From: Oscillospiraceae bacterium
Lineage (GTDB): Bacteria; Bacillota; Clostridia; Oscillospirales; Oscillospiraceae
Length of the DNA: 17,264 nt
Direction of reading: 5' to 3'
Assembly (NCBI GenBank): GCA_031255955.1
Contig: JAIRRO010000158.1
Location: 1-17,264 of the forward strand
Under the pieces are notes generated by a model that saw only the letters and a program-made list of their open reading frames with translations, was not told the DNA's origin and did not search any database. Positions 1 through 6,216 of this stretch are shown one piece after another. The position numbers and the translations under genes are program-made. Position 1 is the first letter of the stretch. Every line of letters starts with the position of its first letter.

Positions 1-249
1 AAAAATGTTTTGAATCGTCCAAAGTTCACCTTCAGTCGTGCCCGTATCGGCGGACTGATAAACAAGATACGCGACGATGGCGTCTCTGTGCTTGCGTCAC
101 CCTGCGATATACTATTTACCGATAATGATGATAAAATGTTTTATGAAGTCGCACTGGAGTGCGGCGCTTTTTTGGTGACAGGCAATCTTCGGCACTTCCC
201 GAACGCGCCGTTTATTTTGTCCGCCGCTCAATTCCTGAGCCGCATTTAA
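1..249 (+). CDS. PIN-domain putative toxin, C-terminal part (cut by window edge)
   Basis: The reading frame is open from base 1 with no stop upstream, so this is the 3' part of a gene that begins outside the window; the apparent TTG start at position 10 is probably internal. The visible 82 residues match the C-terminal half of the 'putative toxin-antitoxin component, PIN family' proteins. They contain an acidic DNDD stretch followed by FYEVALECGAFLVTGNLRHF and a P-x-I-L-S-A-A-Q-F-L tail. In this family the acidic residues help bind divalent metal for RNA cleavage, so an RNase toxin role is expected by family; it is not shown here. Its antitoxin would lie upstream, outside the window. The gene ends tail to tail with the hydrolase on the other strand, overlapping by 4 bases. 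Confidence 0.75.
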   Translation, partial: KNVLNRPKFTFSRARIGGLINKIRDDGVSVLASPCDILFTDNDDKMFYEVALECGAFLVTGNLRHFPNAPFILSAAQFLSRI

Positions 250-932
250 AAATAAAACCCGACGTTGTTTGATTTGTAGAGCTTTGCGTGCAGGGGGAAG
301 GGTGATTCCTCTTCTGTTAATTCGCCGCGCAGCAATGCCTCCGCCGCGTATATCAGATCGCGCAGCTCTGCGATGCCCACGGGGAAGTCCCCGTGCGAGG
401 GGTACACCGTGTCGAACGTGTCGGACATTGCAAGCAGCCGTTTCATGCTGTATATGTATGCGCGTATATTCCGGTGTTCACCGAACATAAACACCGGCGC
501 GCGGGATACGCTGTCCCCCGTGATGATTATTCTGTTCGCGCGGTCAAGCAGCGCAATACTGCCGTTTGTGTGTCCTGGGATAGTGAGTACCTCAAAGCTC
601 CGTCCGCCGAGGTCGATGATGTCCCCCTCCCATAACGGGCGCGCGGGCGGCAGTCTATCCGGGTTTTCGCTGTAATAATAGGTGAATTCCGCCGGGTGCA
701 TATACGCTTCCGCAAACCGTGCATTTGCGCCGAGATGGTCGCCGTCCGCGTGTGTGTTCACCAGCATAACGGGCAGCGATGTTAAACACTTCACCTCCGA
801 CGCCAGATCCTCATCGCTCATCCCCGTGTCGATGAGCAGCGCTTTTTCGCTGCCCGCGAACAGGAAGCAGCGCACCATACCGTTCTCGATTCTCCATGCC
901 CCGTCTGTAATTTTGATTGCTTCGTAAGACAT
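246..932 (-). CDS. MBL-fold metallo-hydrolase
   Basis: A 228-residue protein of the metallo-beta-lactamase fold, the right size for a single-domain member. The metal-binding signatures appear in the expected order: NTHADGDHLG (residues 59-68), PGHTNGS (119-125), TGDS (139-142) and PSHGD (178-182). This gives likely ligands His61, Asp65, His66, His121, Asp140 and His180. The second His of the usual HxHxDH motif is Asp63 (HxDxDH), a variant known in some hydrolases of this fold. The substrate cannot be read from the sequence; glyoxalase II-like thioester or phosphodiester/lactone hydrolysis are all possible. No signal peptide is visible, so it is probably cytosolic. The ATG follows a clear AAGGAG. 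It lies 43 bases downstream of the HTH antitoxin on the same strand and could be co-transcribed with it. Confidence 0.85.
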   Translation of the reverse strand: MSYEAIKITDGAWRIENGMVRCFLFAGSEKALLIDTGMSDEDLASEVKCLTSLPVMLVNTHADGDHLGANARFAEAYMHPAEFTYYYSENPDRLPPARPLWEGDIIDLGGRSFEVLTIPGHTNGSIALLDRANRIIITGDSVSRAPVFMFGEHRNIRAYIYSMKRLLAMSDTFDTVYPSHGDFPVGIAELRDLIYAAEALLRGELTEEESPFPLHAKLYKSNNVGFYF

Positions 933-975
933 AATAATTTCTCCTTATAATATAGTGGTGGATTGATTTTGGGAT

Positions 976-1248
976 TTATCTGAATTCAATATAGAGCGTT
1001 TTTCCACAGCCTTTTGCTATCTGCTGCAGCGTAGCAACCGTCGGACTGGAATTGCCTGTTTCTATACGGCTGAGGTTGGATTGCCGAATCCCGCATCGCT
1101 CCGCAAGTTCCTTTTGCGTGAGATTTTGACCGACGCGAGCCTCGATTATCGCGCGTCTGTACGCCCGCTCCGCTGCCTGACGTTCCCACTCCTCTGCAAA
1201 CTCCGGATTTTTAAGCTGCTCATCAAGATATTTTCTCAAATCACTCAC
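976..1248 (-). CDS. XRE-family helix-turn-helix antitoxin (HigA-like)
   Basis: A small DNA-binding protein, 90 residues from the chosen GTG at 1248. The N-terminal part (SDLRKYLDEQLKNPEFAEEW) is the stereotyped start of HigA-type antitoxins paired with HigB/Gp49-like toxins. The C-terminal half is a Cro/CI-type HTH (NLTQKELAERCGIRQSNLSR, then IETGNSSPTVATLQQIAKG). Such proteins bind their toxin and repress their own promoter. I chose GTG 1248 because it puts SDL at the N-terminus as in the family. TTG 1281 or ATG 1266 would add an upstream stretch that in another frame encodes the HigB remnant. The normal partner toxin should sit immediately upstream but is reduced to 14 codons, so this is an orphaned antitoxin in this window. 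It may still act as an autoregulator. Confidence 0.8.
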   Translation of the reverse strand: MSDLRKYLDEQLKNPEFAEEWERQAAERAYRRAIIEARVGQNLTQKELAERCGIRQSNLSRIETGNSSPTVATLQQIAKGCGKTLYIEFR

Positions 1249-1285
1249 TGCCGCTTTCCAAGGCATAAAATATAACTTCAAACAT
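1241..1285 (-). pseudogene. Remnant of a HigB/Gp49-like toxin N-terminus
   Basis: A 14-codon open frame, MFEVIFYALESGSE then TGA, starts at ATG 1285 behind GGAG and sits just downstream of a near-consensus promoter. The pattern M-[YF]-E-V-x-F-Y followed by a G a few residues on is the characteristic N-terminus of HigB/phage Gp49-like RelE-superfamily toxins, which normally run to about 110 residues. Its stop falls inside the first codons of the antitoxin, which is the overlap geometry of an intact higBA pair. The simplest reading is an internal deletion that removed the toxin body but kept its start and its coupling to the antitoxin. The match is short, so a chance leader peptide is possible. 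Confidence 0.5.
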
Positions 1286-1308
1286 CGTTATGACTCTCCG
1301 CCATCGTT

Positions 1309-1337
1309 AGTATATTCCTTTTATGATATATTGTCAA
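1309..1337 (-). promoter_or_regulatory. Sigma-A promoter of the HigA-like antitoxin
   Basis: On the minus strand, TTGACA (1332-1337) and TATACT (1309-1314) are separated by exactly 17 bases, an 11-of-12 match to the sigma-A consensus. A 6-bp inverted repeat, AACAGA (1336-1341) and TCTGTT (1351-1356) on the plus strand, overlaps the -35 edge and could be the operator for the HTH protein. That operator role is inferred. Confidence 0.7.
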
Positions 1338-1373
1338 CAGATTCATTTCTTCTGTTCGGCAGTATTTTCTCCC

Positions 1374-2609
1374 CTATGATTTGTCCTTAAACACATACCC
1401 GCCGCTGAAGTAGTTGAGCGGATTTTTGCGCACGCCGTTTTCCGCGACTTCAAAATGCAGGTGCGTCGCGGTGGATGCGCCCGTTGAGCCTGCATAGCCG
1501 ATTACGGCGCCCTTTGAGACTGTGTCGCCTTCTTTTGATTTCAGCTTTGACATATGCGCGTAAAGCGTTGTCCTGCCTCCGCCGTGGTTAATTACGATAT
1601 AGTTTCCGTAGGATGAGCTGTATGTCGCCGTTATGACCTTTCCCGTGTCCGCGGCGTAAATATTAGAGCCATACGACGCGCGCAAATCGATACCGTAATG
1701 CGGGCGCATATCCTTGTATATCGGATGCTCTTGTGTACCGAACTCGCGCGTTATGACGTTGCTTGTCCCCGGCCATTGGAGAGAGCCTGTCCCGCGCACC
1801 GTTCCGGAGAGATTCCCCGACAGCGCGGCGGCTTCCTCCTGACGGCGCAGCTCCTCTGTTTTTTTCGCGATGTCCGCTTGTATCCTGTCCGTTTCGGCGT
1901 CCATTTCATTCCATATCGCGGTGCGCTCGGCGATATCCTCCTCGAGCAATGCGAGCAACTGCAAGGATTCCTCCACCTGCGCCACAAGCTCCTCCTGCTT
2001 CACTTGAAGCTCCACCTTCTCCGCCTCCTGTTCGGCTACTGTCGCCACAAGGGCATCCTTCGCCGCTATCGTATCCAGCCGCGCCTGTATCAGTCCGCGA
2101 TACGCCGCCTCGTCAGAGCGCATTATATCGCCCACGAAGTCAATTCTCGCCAAGAGGTCTGAAAAGCTTGCGGCGTCAAATATGACAGCCAGATATGACA
2201 GCGCGCCGTTTTCCTCCATATCGCGTACCCGGCGCTTATACAACTCCAGTTGCCCGTCCTCGCGCTTTTGCGCCACTGTTACTTCTATCTCTTTTTCGAT
2301 TATGAGGAGGCGGTAGGCTTCAATCAGCTCGTTTATGTTGTCGATTTCCATCTCTGTGAGGCTTATCCTGTTGTCCAGCACGTTCTTTTTCGCCGTCGCG
2401 GACAGCTGCTCATATTTCAGTGAGTTAATCTCTGACTGTACTGCGCGCTTTTTATCGCCCAGCTGCTTTGCCTCGCTTCTCAGCTTGTCTATCTGCGCCT
2501 GAGTGACGGCGCTTGCGGTCATTGTGCTTAAAGCCGCCCACAATATTGAAAATACCATAATTATTGCGAGTATAATCGCTATCGCTCTATGTAGCTTCTT
2601 GTTTTTCAC
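1374..2609 (-). CDS. M23 murein endopeptidase with coiled coil (PcsB/EnvC-like FtsEX partner)
   Basis: A 411-residue secreted peptidoglycan hydrolase. Residues 1-34 are a signal peptide or anchor (KKLHR, then a hydrophobic run ending in TASA). Residues 37-262 are charged, heptad-like coiled coil. Residues 286-399 are a LytM/M23 domain with all zinc and catalytic residues: His304 and Asp308 (HYGID), His352 (YAHM), His383 and His385 (HLHFE). This coiled-coil-plus-M23 layout, encoded just downstream of ftsE and ftsX, is that of EnvC, and functionally of PcsB, which FtsEX activates for wall splitting at division. Unlike EnvC, the M23 site here is intact, so it is probably a hydrolase in its own right. 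The start is GTG with AAAGGA 11 bases upstream. It begins 134 bases after ftsX. Confidence 0.88.
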   Translation of the reverse strand: MKNKKLHRAIAIILAIIMVFSILWAALSTMTASAVTQAQIDKLRSEAKQLGDKKRAVQSEINSLKYEQLSATAKKNVLDNRISLTEMEIDNINELIEAYRLLIIEKEIEVTVAQKREDGQLELYKRRVRDMEENGALSYLAVIFDAASFSDLLARIDFVGDIMRSDEAAYRGLIQARLDTIAAKDALVATVAEQEAEKVELQVKQEELVAQVEESLQLLALLEEDIAERTAIWNEMDAETDRIQADIAKKTEELRRQEEAAALSGNLSGTVRGTGSLQWPGTSNVITREFGTQEHPIYKDMRPHYGIDLRASYGSNIYAADTGKVITATYSSSYGNYIVINHGGGRTTLYAHMSKLKSKEGDTVSKGAVIGYAGSTGASTATHLHFEVAENGVRKNPLNYFSGGYVFKDKS

Positions 2610-2743
2610 TGTTATAACCGTCCTTTCTCGTCTTTACCTCTGATTTGTTTTTGTTTTACCCTTGGTTTACACGCTATTGTGCTTGCGATTATTTCTTGCT
2701 ATACAAATAAATAATCCGCTGCGCTATCCGTCCATTACCGATT

Positions 2744-3637
2744 TTACACCTTCAGGTACTTGCGAATCGCAAAGCTGCTGCCGATAATTCCGACGCCTAT
2801 GCCTATTACCGCAAATACCACACAGAGCGACAGCGCCACCTGTGAGAAGGAAATCGCCTGAATAAGTCCGCCGCCGGTGGCTCCGCCGGAGAGCAGCGCA
2901 TCCGTAACTGCTGTGTACAGCCCCCACTGAGTTATGAAGGCGACCAGCGAGCCGAACAGCCCGAGGATAAACCCCTCGAATATAAACGGCCAGCGTATAA
3001 ATGAATTCGTCGCGCCCACAACCTTCATAATCGCTATTTCGTCGCGGCGCTCAAATGTTGCGAGCTTGACGGTATTCATCATTATGAACAGCGAGATGAT
3101 GAGCAGCACCGCAACTATCACCGTTGATACCCCGGAGACTATATTCCTTGTCGTGACCAGCGCGCGCGCAATCAGCAGATTCGCCGTCACCCTTGCAACG
3201 CCGGGGATATTCAACAAATCCTCCTGCGTCCGCTCGATAAAGGCGATGTCATCCACATACACCGTGAATCTGTGCCGCAGCACGGTGGCGTCAATATCCT
3301 CGAAACGCGATTTATCCTCCACACCGGAAAGAAAGCTGTTGAAGGCTTCCTCCCGCGTGACAAACCGCGCGGAGCGCACATTGGGCACCGCATCTATCGC
3401 CCCTGCGAGGGCGCGCGCATCCTCCACGGAATATGACTCGTGAATATACGCCAGTATGACGTTCTCGTCTTCAAAATCGCCGATTATCTTATTTACGTTC
3501 ACGGCGAGCAGCGAAAAGCTGCCCATTATAATAAGACACGCCACGACGATAAACACACTGGCGAAGGACATAAATCCGTGCGTAAAAATGCTGGACAGCC
3601 CTTCGCGTATGTAATAACCCGCTCTAAAACTCCTCAT
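2744..3637 (-). CDS. ftsX: Cell division ABC transporter permease FtsX
   Basis: A polytopic membrane protein with FtsX topology. From the ATG at 3637 it is 297 residues, with TM1 near residues 24-46, an extracytoplasmic loop of about 120 residues containing the conserved V-x-A-x-x-V-T-R-E-E-A pattern, and three further membrane segments near 167-189, 215-240 and 266-290. The cytoplasmic signature ERRDEIAIMKVVGATNSFIR follows TM2. FtsX does not transport. It couples ATP hydrolysis by FtsE to activation of a wall hydrolase outside the cell, here most likely the M23 protein encoded next. I chose ATG 3637 (MRSFRAGYY) because FtsX usually begins with a short basic segment. GTG 3652 would add five residues. 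The gene overlaps the end of ftsE by 14 bases. Confidence 0.93.
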   Translation of the reverse strand: MRSFRAGYYIREGLSSIFTHGFMSFASVFIVVACLIIMGSFSLLAVNVNKIIGDFEDENVILAYIHESYSVEDARALAGAIDAVPNVRSARFVTREEAFNSFLSGVEDKSRFEDIDATVLRHRFTVYVDDIAFIERTQEDLLNIPGVARVTANLLIARALVTTRNIVSGVSTVIVAVLLIISLFIMMNTVKLATFERRDEIAIMKVVGATNSFIRWPFIFEGFILGLFGSLVAFITQWGLYTAVTDALLSGGATGGGLIQAISFSQVALSLCVVFAVIGIGVGIIGSSFAIRKYLKV

Positions 3638-4331
3638 AGTTGTAATACCCACCCGCTCCGTCGCTGATTATTCGTCCGCCATCTATCGCGATTACACGGC
3701 GTGACAGCCTGTCCACCAGCGACTTTTCATGCGTCACGACAAGCACCGTTGTTTGAAGCTCATTTATTTTTTGAAGCAGCGTTAAAATCTCCAAACTGCG
3801 CGCCGGGTCAAGATTCCCCGTGGGCTCGTCCGCTATTATCAGCTGCGGATTGTTCACCAGCGCGCGCGCGATTGCCACCCGCTGCTGCTCGCCCCCCGAA
3901 AGCTCTGACGGAAATGCCTTGGTTTTCATATCAAGCCCGACAAGATCCAGCACATACGGCACGCGCTGGCGTATCTGTTGATTTGACGCCCCGACCGCGC
4001 GCATGGCGAACGCCACGTTTTCATACACCGTTTTCTTTTCTATCAGCCTGAAATCCTGAAATATCACGCCGACGCGGCGACGCAGCTGCGGCAGGCGGCG
4101 CGGCTTTATATTCGCGACATCAAAGCCGGCGACGGAAATGTCACCGTCCGTCGGCGCAACCTCTCCGATAAGCAGCTTTATAATAGTTGATTTCCCCGAG
4201 CCTGAGGGACCGACAAGGAACGCGAATTCCCCCGGTTCCAAGGTAAAGCTTATTCCCTTCAGCGCTTTGGTGTTATTTGCGTAGGTTTTGAAAACATCGC
4301 GCAGGTGAACCATATTCGTGACGACGTTCAA
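3624..4331 (-). CDS. ftsE: Cell division ATP-binding protein FtsE
   Basis: An ABC ATPase of 235 residues with every nucleotide-binding element: Walker A GPSGSGKST (41-49), Q-loop Gln92, signature LSGGEQQ (144-150), Walker B LIIADE (164-169), D-loop GNLD and switch His201. The FQDFRLI segment and PTGNLD are typical of FtsE and of the related LolD/MacB ATPases; the adjoining ftsX decides for FtsE. It powers conformational signalling through FtsX at the septum. The TTG at 4331 overlaps the regulator's stop as TTGA and has GGGCGGG upstream. ATG 4313 (MVHLRDVFKTY) is the alternative and gives the more usual length of 229 residues. Translational coupling with the upstream gene is likely either way. 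Confidence 0.94.
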   Translation of the reverse strand: MNVVTNMVHLRDVFKTYANNTKALKGISFTLEPGEFAFLVGPSGSGKSTIIKLLIGEVAPTDGDISVAGFDVANIKPRRLPQLRRRVGVIFQDFRLIEKKTVYENVAFAMRAVGASNQQIRQRVPYVLDLVGLDMKTKAFPSELSGGEQQRVAIARALVNNPQLIIADEPTGNLDPARSLEILTLLQKINELQTTVLVVTHEKSLVDRLSRRVIAIDGGRIISDGAGGYYNYEEF

Positions 4332-5422
4332 ATCGAGAACCCGCCCTTTCCCTGTGATCTGAGATATTTCGTCACCATAAGCGCCACCTTGAACACGATG
4401 GCGTGGTCAAGCTCACGGAGGTCAAGCCCCGTGACCTTTTTTATTTTCTCAAGCCTGTACACCAGCGTATTGCGGTGGACAAACAGCCGACGCGAGGTTT
4501 CAGAGACGTTCAAATTGTTTTCGAAGAACTTGTTTATCGTGTAAAGCGTCTCTGCGTCAAGCGTCTCGATCGGATTTTTTTTGAAAACTTCTGACAGGAA
4601 CATCTCGCACAGCCTTTTGGGAAGCTGATATATCAGGCGCCCTATCCCAAGATTTTCGTAGTGGATAATCGTCCTGTCCGTATCAAAGACCTTTCCGACC
4701 TCGATTGAAACCTGCGCCTCTTTATATTTATCCGCCAGCTCGCGCAGGCTGGCGGCGGGGGTGCCGACGCCAATGACGAACGGCGGCGCGCCTGAGGTGC
4801 GCAGACGCCGCGCTATTTTTCCCGCAAGCTCCGGCAGTTTTTGTTCGTCCTCATCCTCCGGAAGCGCCGCCACGACGGCGATATCGCTGGCGGACATCGA
4901 AACGATGAAATCATCCTGCGAATCGGGGAACATCTCGCGCACAAGCGAAACGACGCTGAAATCTGTGCTTTCCGTCTGCCGAATAAGCAGCACGGCGTGA
5001 GGCGCATCCGTGACGAAGCCGAATTCGCGACCACGTACATAAACATCCCCGGGCAGGACATTGTCTGAAATTATGCTTTTGATGAAGGCTGTGCGGTCAT
5101 TGCTTTCTTCATAGCGCAGCCGCGCCTCCTGCGCCGCGATGGACGCAAGCAAACAGACTGTTCTCGCGCTTTCGTCCTCACCCTCTGCGAAAACGGTATA
5201 GCTGGGACCCTGTCCCGTCGGGGCAAGCGTTTTATATGTGCGCCCGTCCGCGCATATTACGCCTTGGGCTTCATCATACACGGGGGACGGCTCTGTCATC
5301 TGACCGACAATAGACAAATCTGTACTGGCGACAACCATCCCGTCGGAATCAAGTATTCCGACGTCCCGATTCGTTGCCTCTCTCATCTGAACGATTACAC
5401 CTTGAAATATTCTGCCGGACAC
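4328..5422 (-). CDS. CdaR/PucR-family helix-turn-helix regulator
   Basis: A 364-residue protein with the CdaR-type three-part layout. An N-terminal putative diacid/sensor region (about 1-105) contains GILDSDGMVVAST, a PAS-like ligand-binding motif. A divergent GGDEF-like middle follows (about 140-255). The C-terminal PucR HTH spans about 292-350, with FFENNLNVSETSRRLFVHRN and then TLVYRLEKIKKVTGLDL. The HTH signature is unmistakable. CdaR proteins respond to sugar diacids in Proteobacteria; the ligand here is unknown. It is the first gene of an overlapping cluster with ftsE and ftsX, so it may tune wall-remodelling genes, though its targets cannot be read from sequence. The start is GTG 5422 behind AAAGGTAGG. 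Its stop overlaps the ftsE start. Confidence 0.88.
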   Translation of the reverse strand: MSGRIFQGVIVQMREATNRDVGILDSDGMVVASTDLSIVGQMTEPSPVYDEAQGVICADGRTYKTLAPTGQGPSYTVFAEGEDESARTVCLLASIAAQEARLRYEESNDRTAFIKSIISDNVLPGDVYVRGREFGFVTDAPHAVLLIRQTESTDFSVVSLVREMFPDSQDDFIVSMSASDIAVVAALPEDEDEQKLPELAGKIARRLRTSGAPPFVIGVGTPAASLRELADKYKEAQVSIEVGKVFDTDRTIIHYENLGIGRLIYQLPKRLCEMFLSEVFKKNPIETLDAETLYTINKFFENNLNVSETSRRLFVHRNTLVYRLEKIKKVTGLDLRELDHAIVFKVALMVTKYLRSQGKGGFSI

Positions 5423-5496
5423 GGCGGCACCTACCTTTATAAAAAATTACGACTTAATAAACCAAAATAAAACAGAAACAGCCGGTTATTACACAT

Positions 5497-5525
5497 AGTA
5501 TACACCACCCTTTTGACGATATCAA
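5497..5525 (-). promoter_or_regulatory. Sigma-A promoter of the cdaR-like/ftsEX cluster
   Basis: Minus strand: TTGATA (5520-5525) and TATACT (5497-5502), separated by 17 bases. It lies 75 bases upstream of the GTG of the regulator. The -10 flank reads GGTGGTGTATACTA and resembles the aldo/keto reductase promoter flank GGTGGTGTATAATA elsewhere in this window. Confidence 0.65.
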
Positions 5526-5696
5526 CCCTTTTTTTGAAATATTGGCTCGCGGGGGCGCGACGGGATGGTGCAGCGGGCTGTAATATCAGGGCGGCGGCGC
5601 GAATAATCTTGTACAAAGCGGCTTGCCGCCGCTGAATATTTCGCGCCCGCCCCCGGCTTCGCCGCGGCGTGGCGGGGAAAAGGAGTGGGCTTTTTT

Positions 5697-6164
5697 ATGG
5701 TAATGGTTACTACCAGATTCAACAGAAAAAGGGCTGTCGCCGCGTTGATTGCGCTCGGGGCGGCTTTGATTGTACTCGTGCTTCTCTTCGGGCGGCGCTC
5801 CGAAGCAAATTCGCCGACGTCAAAAATCGTCCGAAGCAACAACGACCGCGTGGAATACCTTGAAAATCTCGGCTGGAGCGTGGAGGAAAACGCGATTGAG
5901 GAGCAGACGGTTACCATCCCGCGCGAGCTTGACGGCGTTTACAAAAGGTATAATGAAATTCAGACGGCGCAGGGCTTTGACCTTTCGACATACGGCGGGG
6001 CGGAGGCTGTGCGCTATACGTACAGGATTCGAAATTTCCCCGGGGGCGACGATTCCGCCGTCGCGGACATTATCGTCTATCGCAACGAGATAATCGCGGG
6101 CGATGTTCAAAGCGCGCGGCTCGACGGCTTTATGCAGGGGCTTAGCTATCCCGAGATAAAATAA
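5697..6164 (+). CDS. DUF4830 family membrane-anchored protein
   Basis: A 155-residue protein with a basic N-terminus (RFNRKR), one hydrophobic segment of about 19 residues (AVAALIALGAALIVLVLLF) and an exported C-terminal domain. The domain matches what I know of the DUF4830 family: R-V-E-Y-L-x-x-L-G-W-x-V near its start, a central PRELDGVYKRYNEIQ, then GFDLSTYGG and RYTYRIRNFPG, and an ending close to AGDVQSARLDGFMQGL. No function is established for the family; it occurs in Clostridia. I chose ATG 5697 because AAAAGGAG ends 11 bases upstream. A GTG at 5685 would overlap that site, and ATG 5703 is also possible. It is transcribed away from the ftsEX cluster and convergently with the glycyl radical enzyme. 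Confidence 0.78.
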   Translation: MVMVTTRFNRKRAVAALIALGAALIVLVLLFGRRSEANSPTSKIVRSNNDRVEYLENLGWSVEENAIEEQTVTIPRELDGVYKRYNEIQTAQGFDLSTYGGAEAVRYTYRIRNFPGGDDSAVADIIVYRNEIIAGDVQSARLDGFMQGLSYPEIK

Positions 6165-6191
6165 CGCCGCGGATAAAATATCCGCGGCGTT
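6163..6191 (-). terminator. Terminator-like hairpin between DUF4830 gene and glycyl radical enzyme
   Basis: A perfect 13-bp stem (6163-6175 with 6179-6191) closes a 3-base loop. In the minus direction it is followed by ATTTTATC, a modest U-tract, so it fits best as the terminator of the glycyl radical enzyme operon. It starts inside the stop codon of the plus-strand gene and could act in both directions, although no U-tract follows on the plus side. Confidence 0.7.
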
Positions 6192-6216
6192 GGGGATACT
6201 GGATTTGTCCGGTTAA

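Noticed and set aside
1249..1281. N-terminal extension of the HTH antitoxin from TTG 1281 or ATG 1266
   Set aside because: Family members begin near SDLxKYL, and this stretch is better explained in another frame as the HigB N-terminus.
5617..5633. Small hairpin AGCGGC/GCCGCT ahead of the DUF4830 gene
   Set aside because: Only 6 bp in a very GC-rich stretch where such pairs arise by chance; no U-tract follows.
5522..5917. 131-residue minus-strand frame upstream of the DUF4830 gene
   Set aside because: It overlaps the DUF4830 coding region on the opposite strand, has low-complexity Arg/Pro/Ala content and no recognisable domain or ribosome binding site; the plus-strand gene has clear family motifs.
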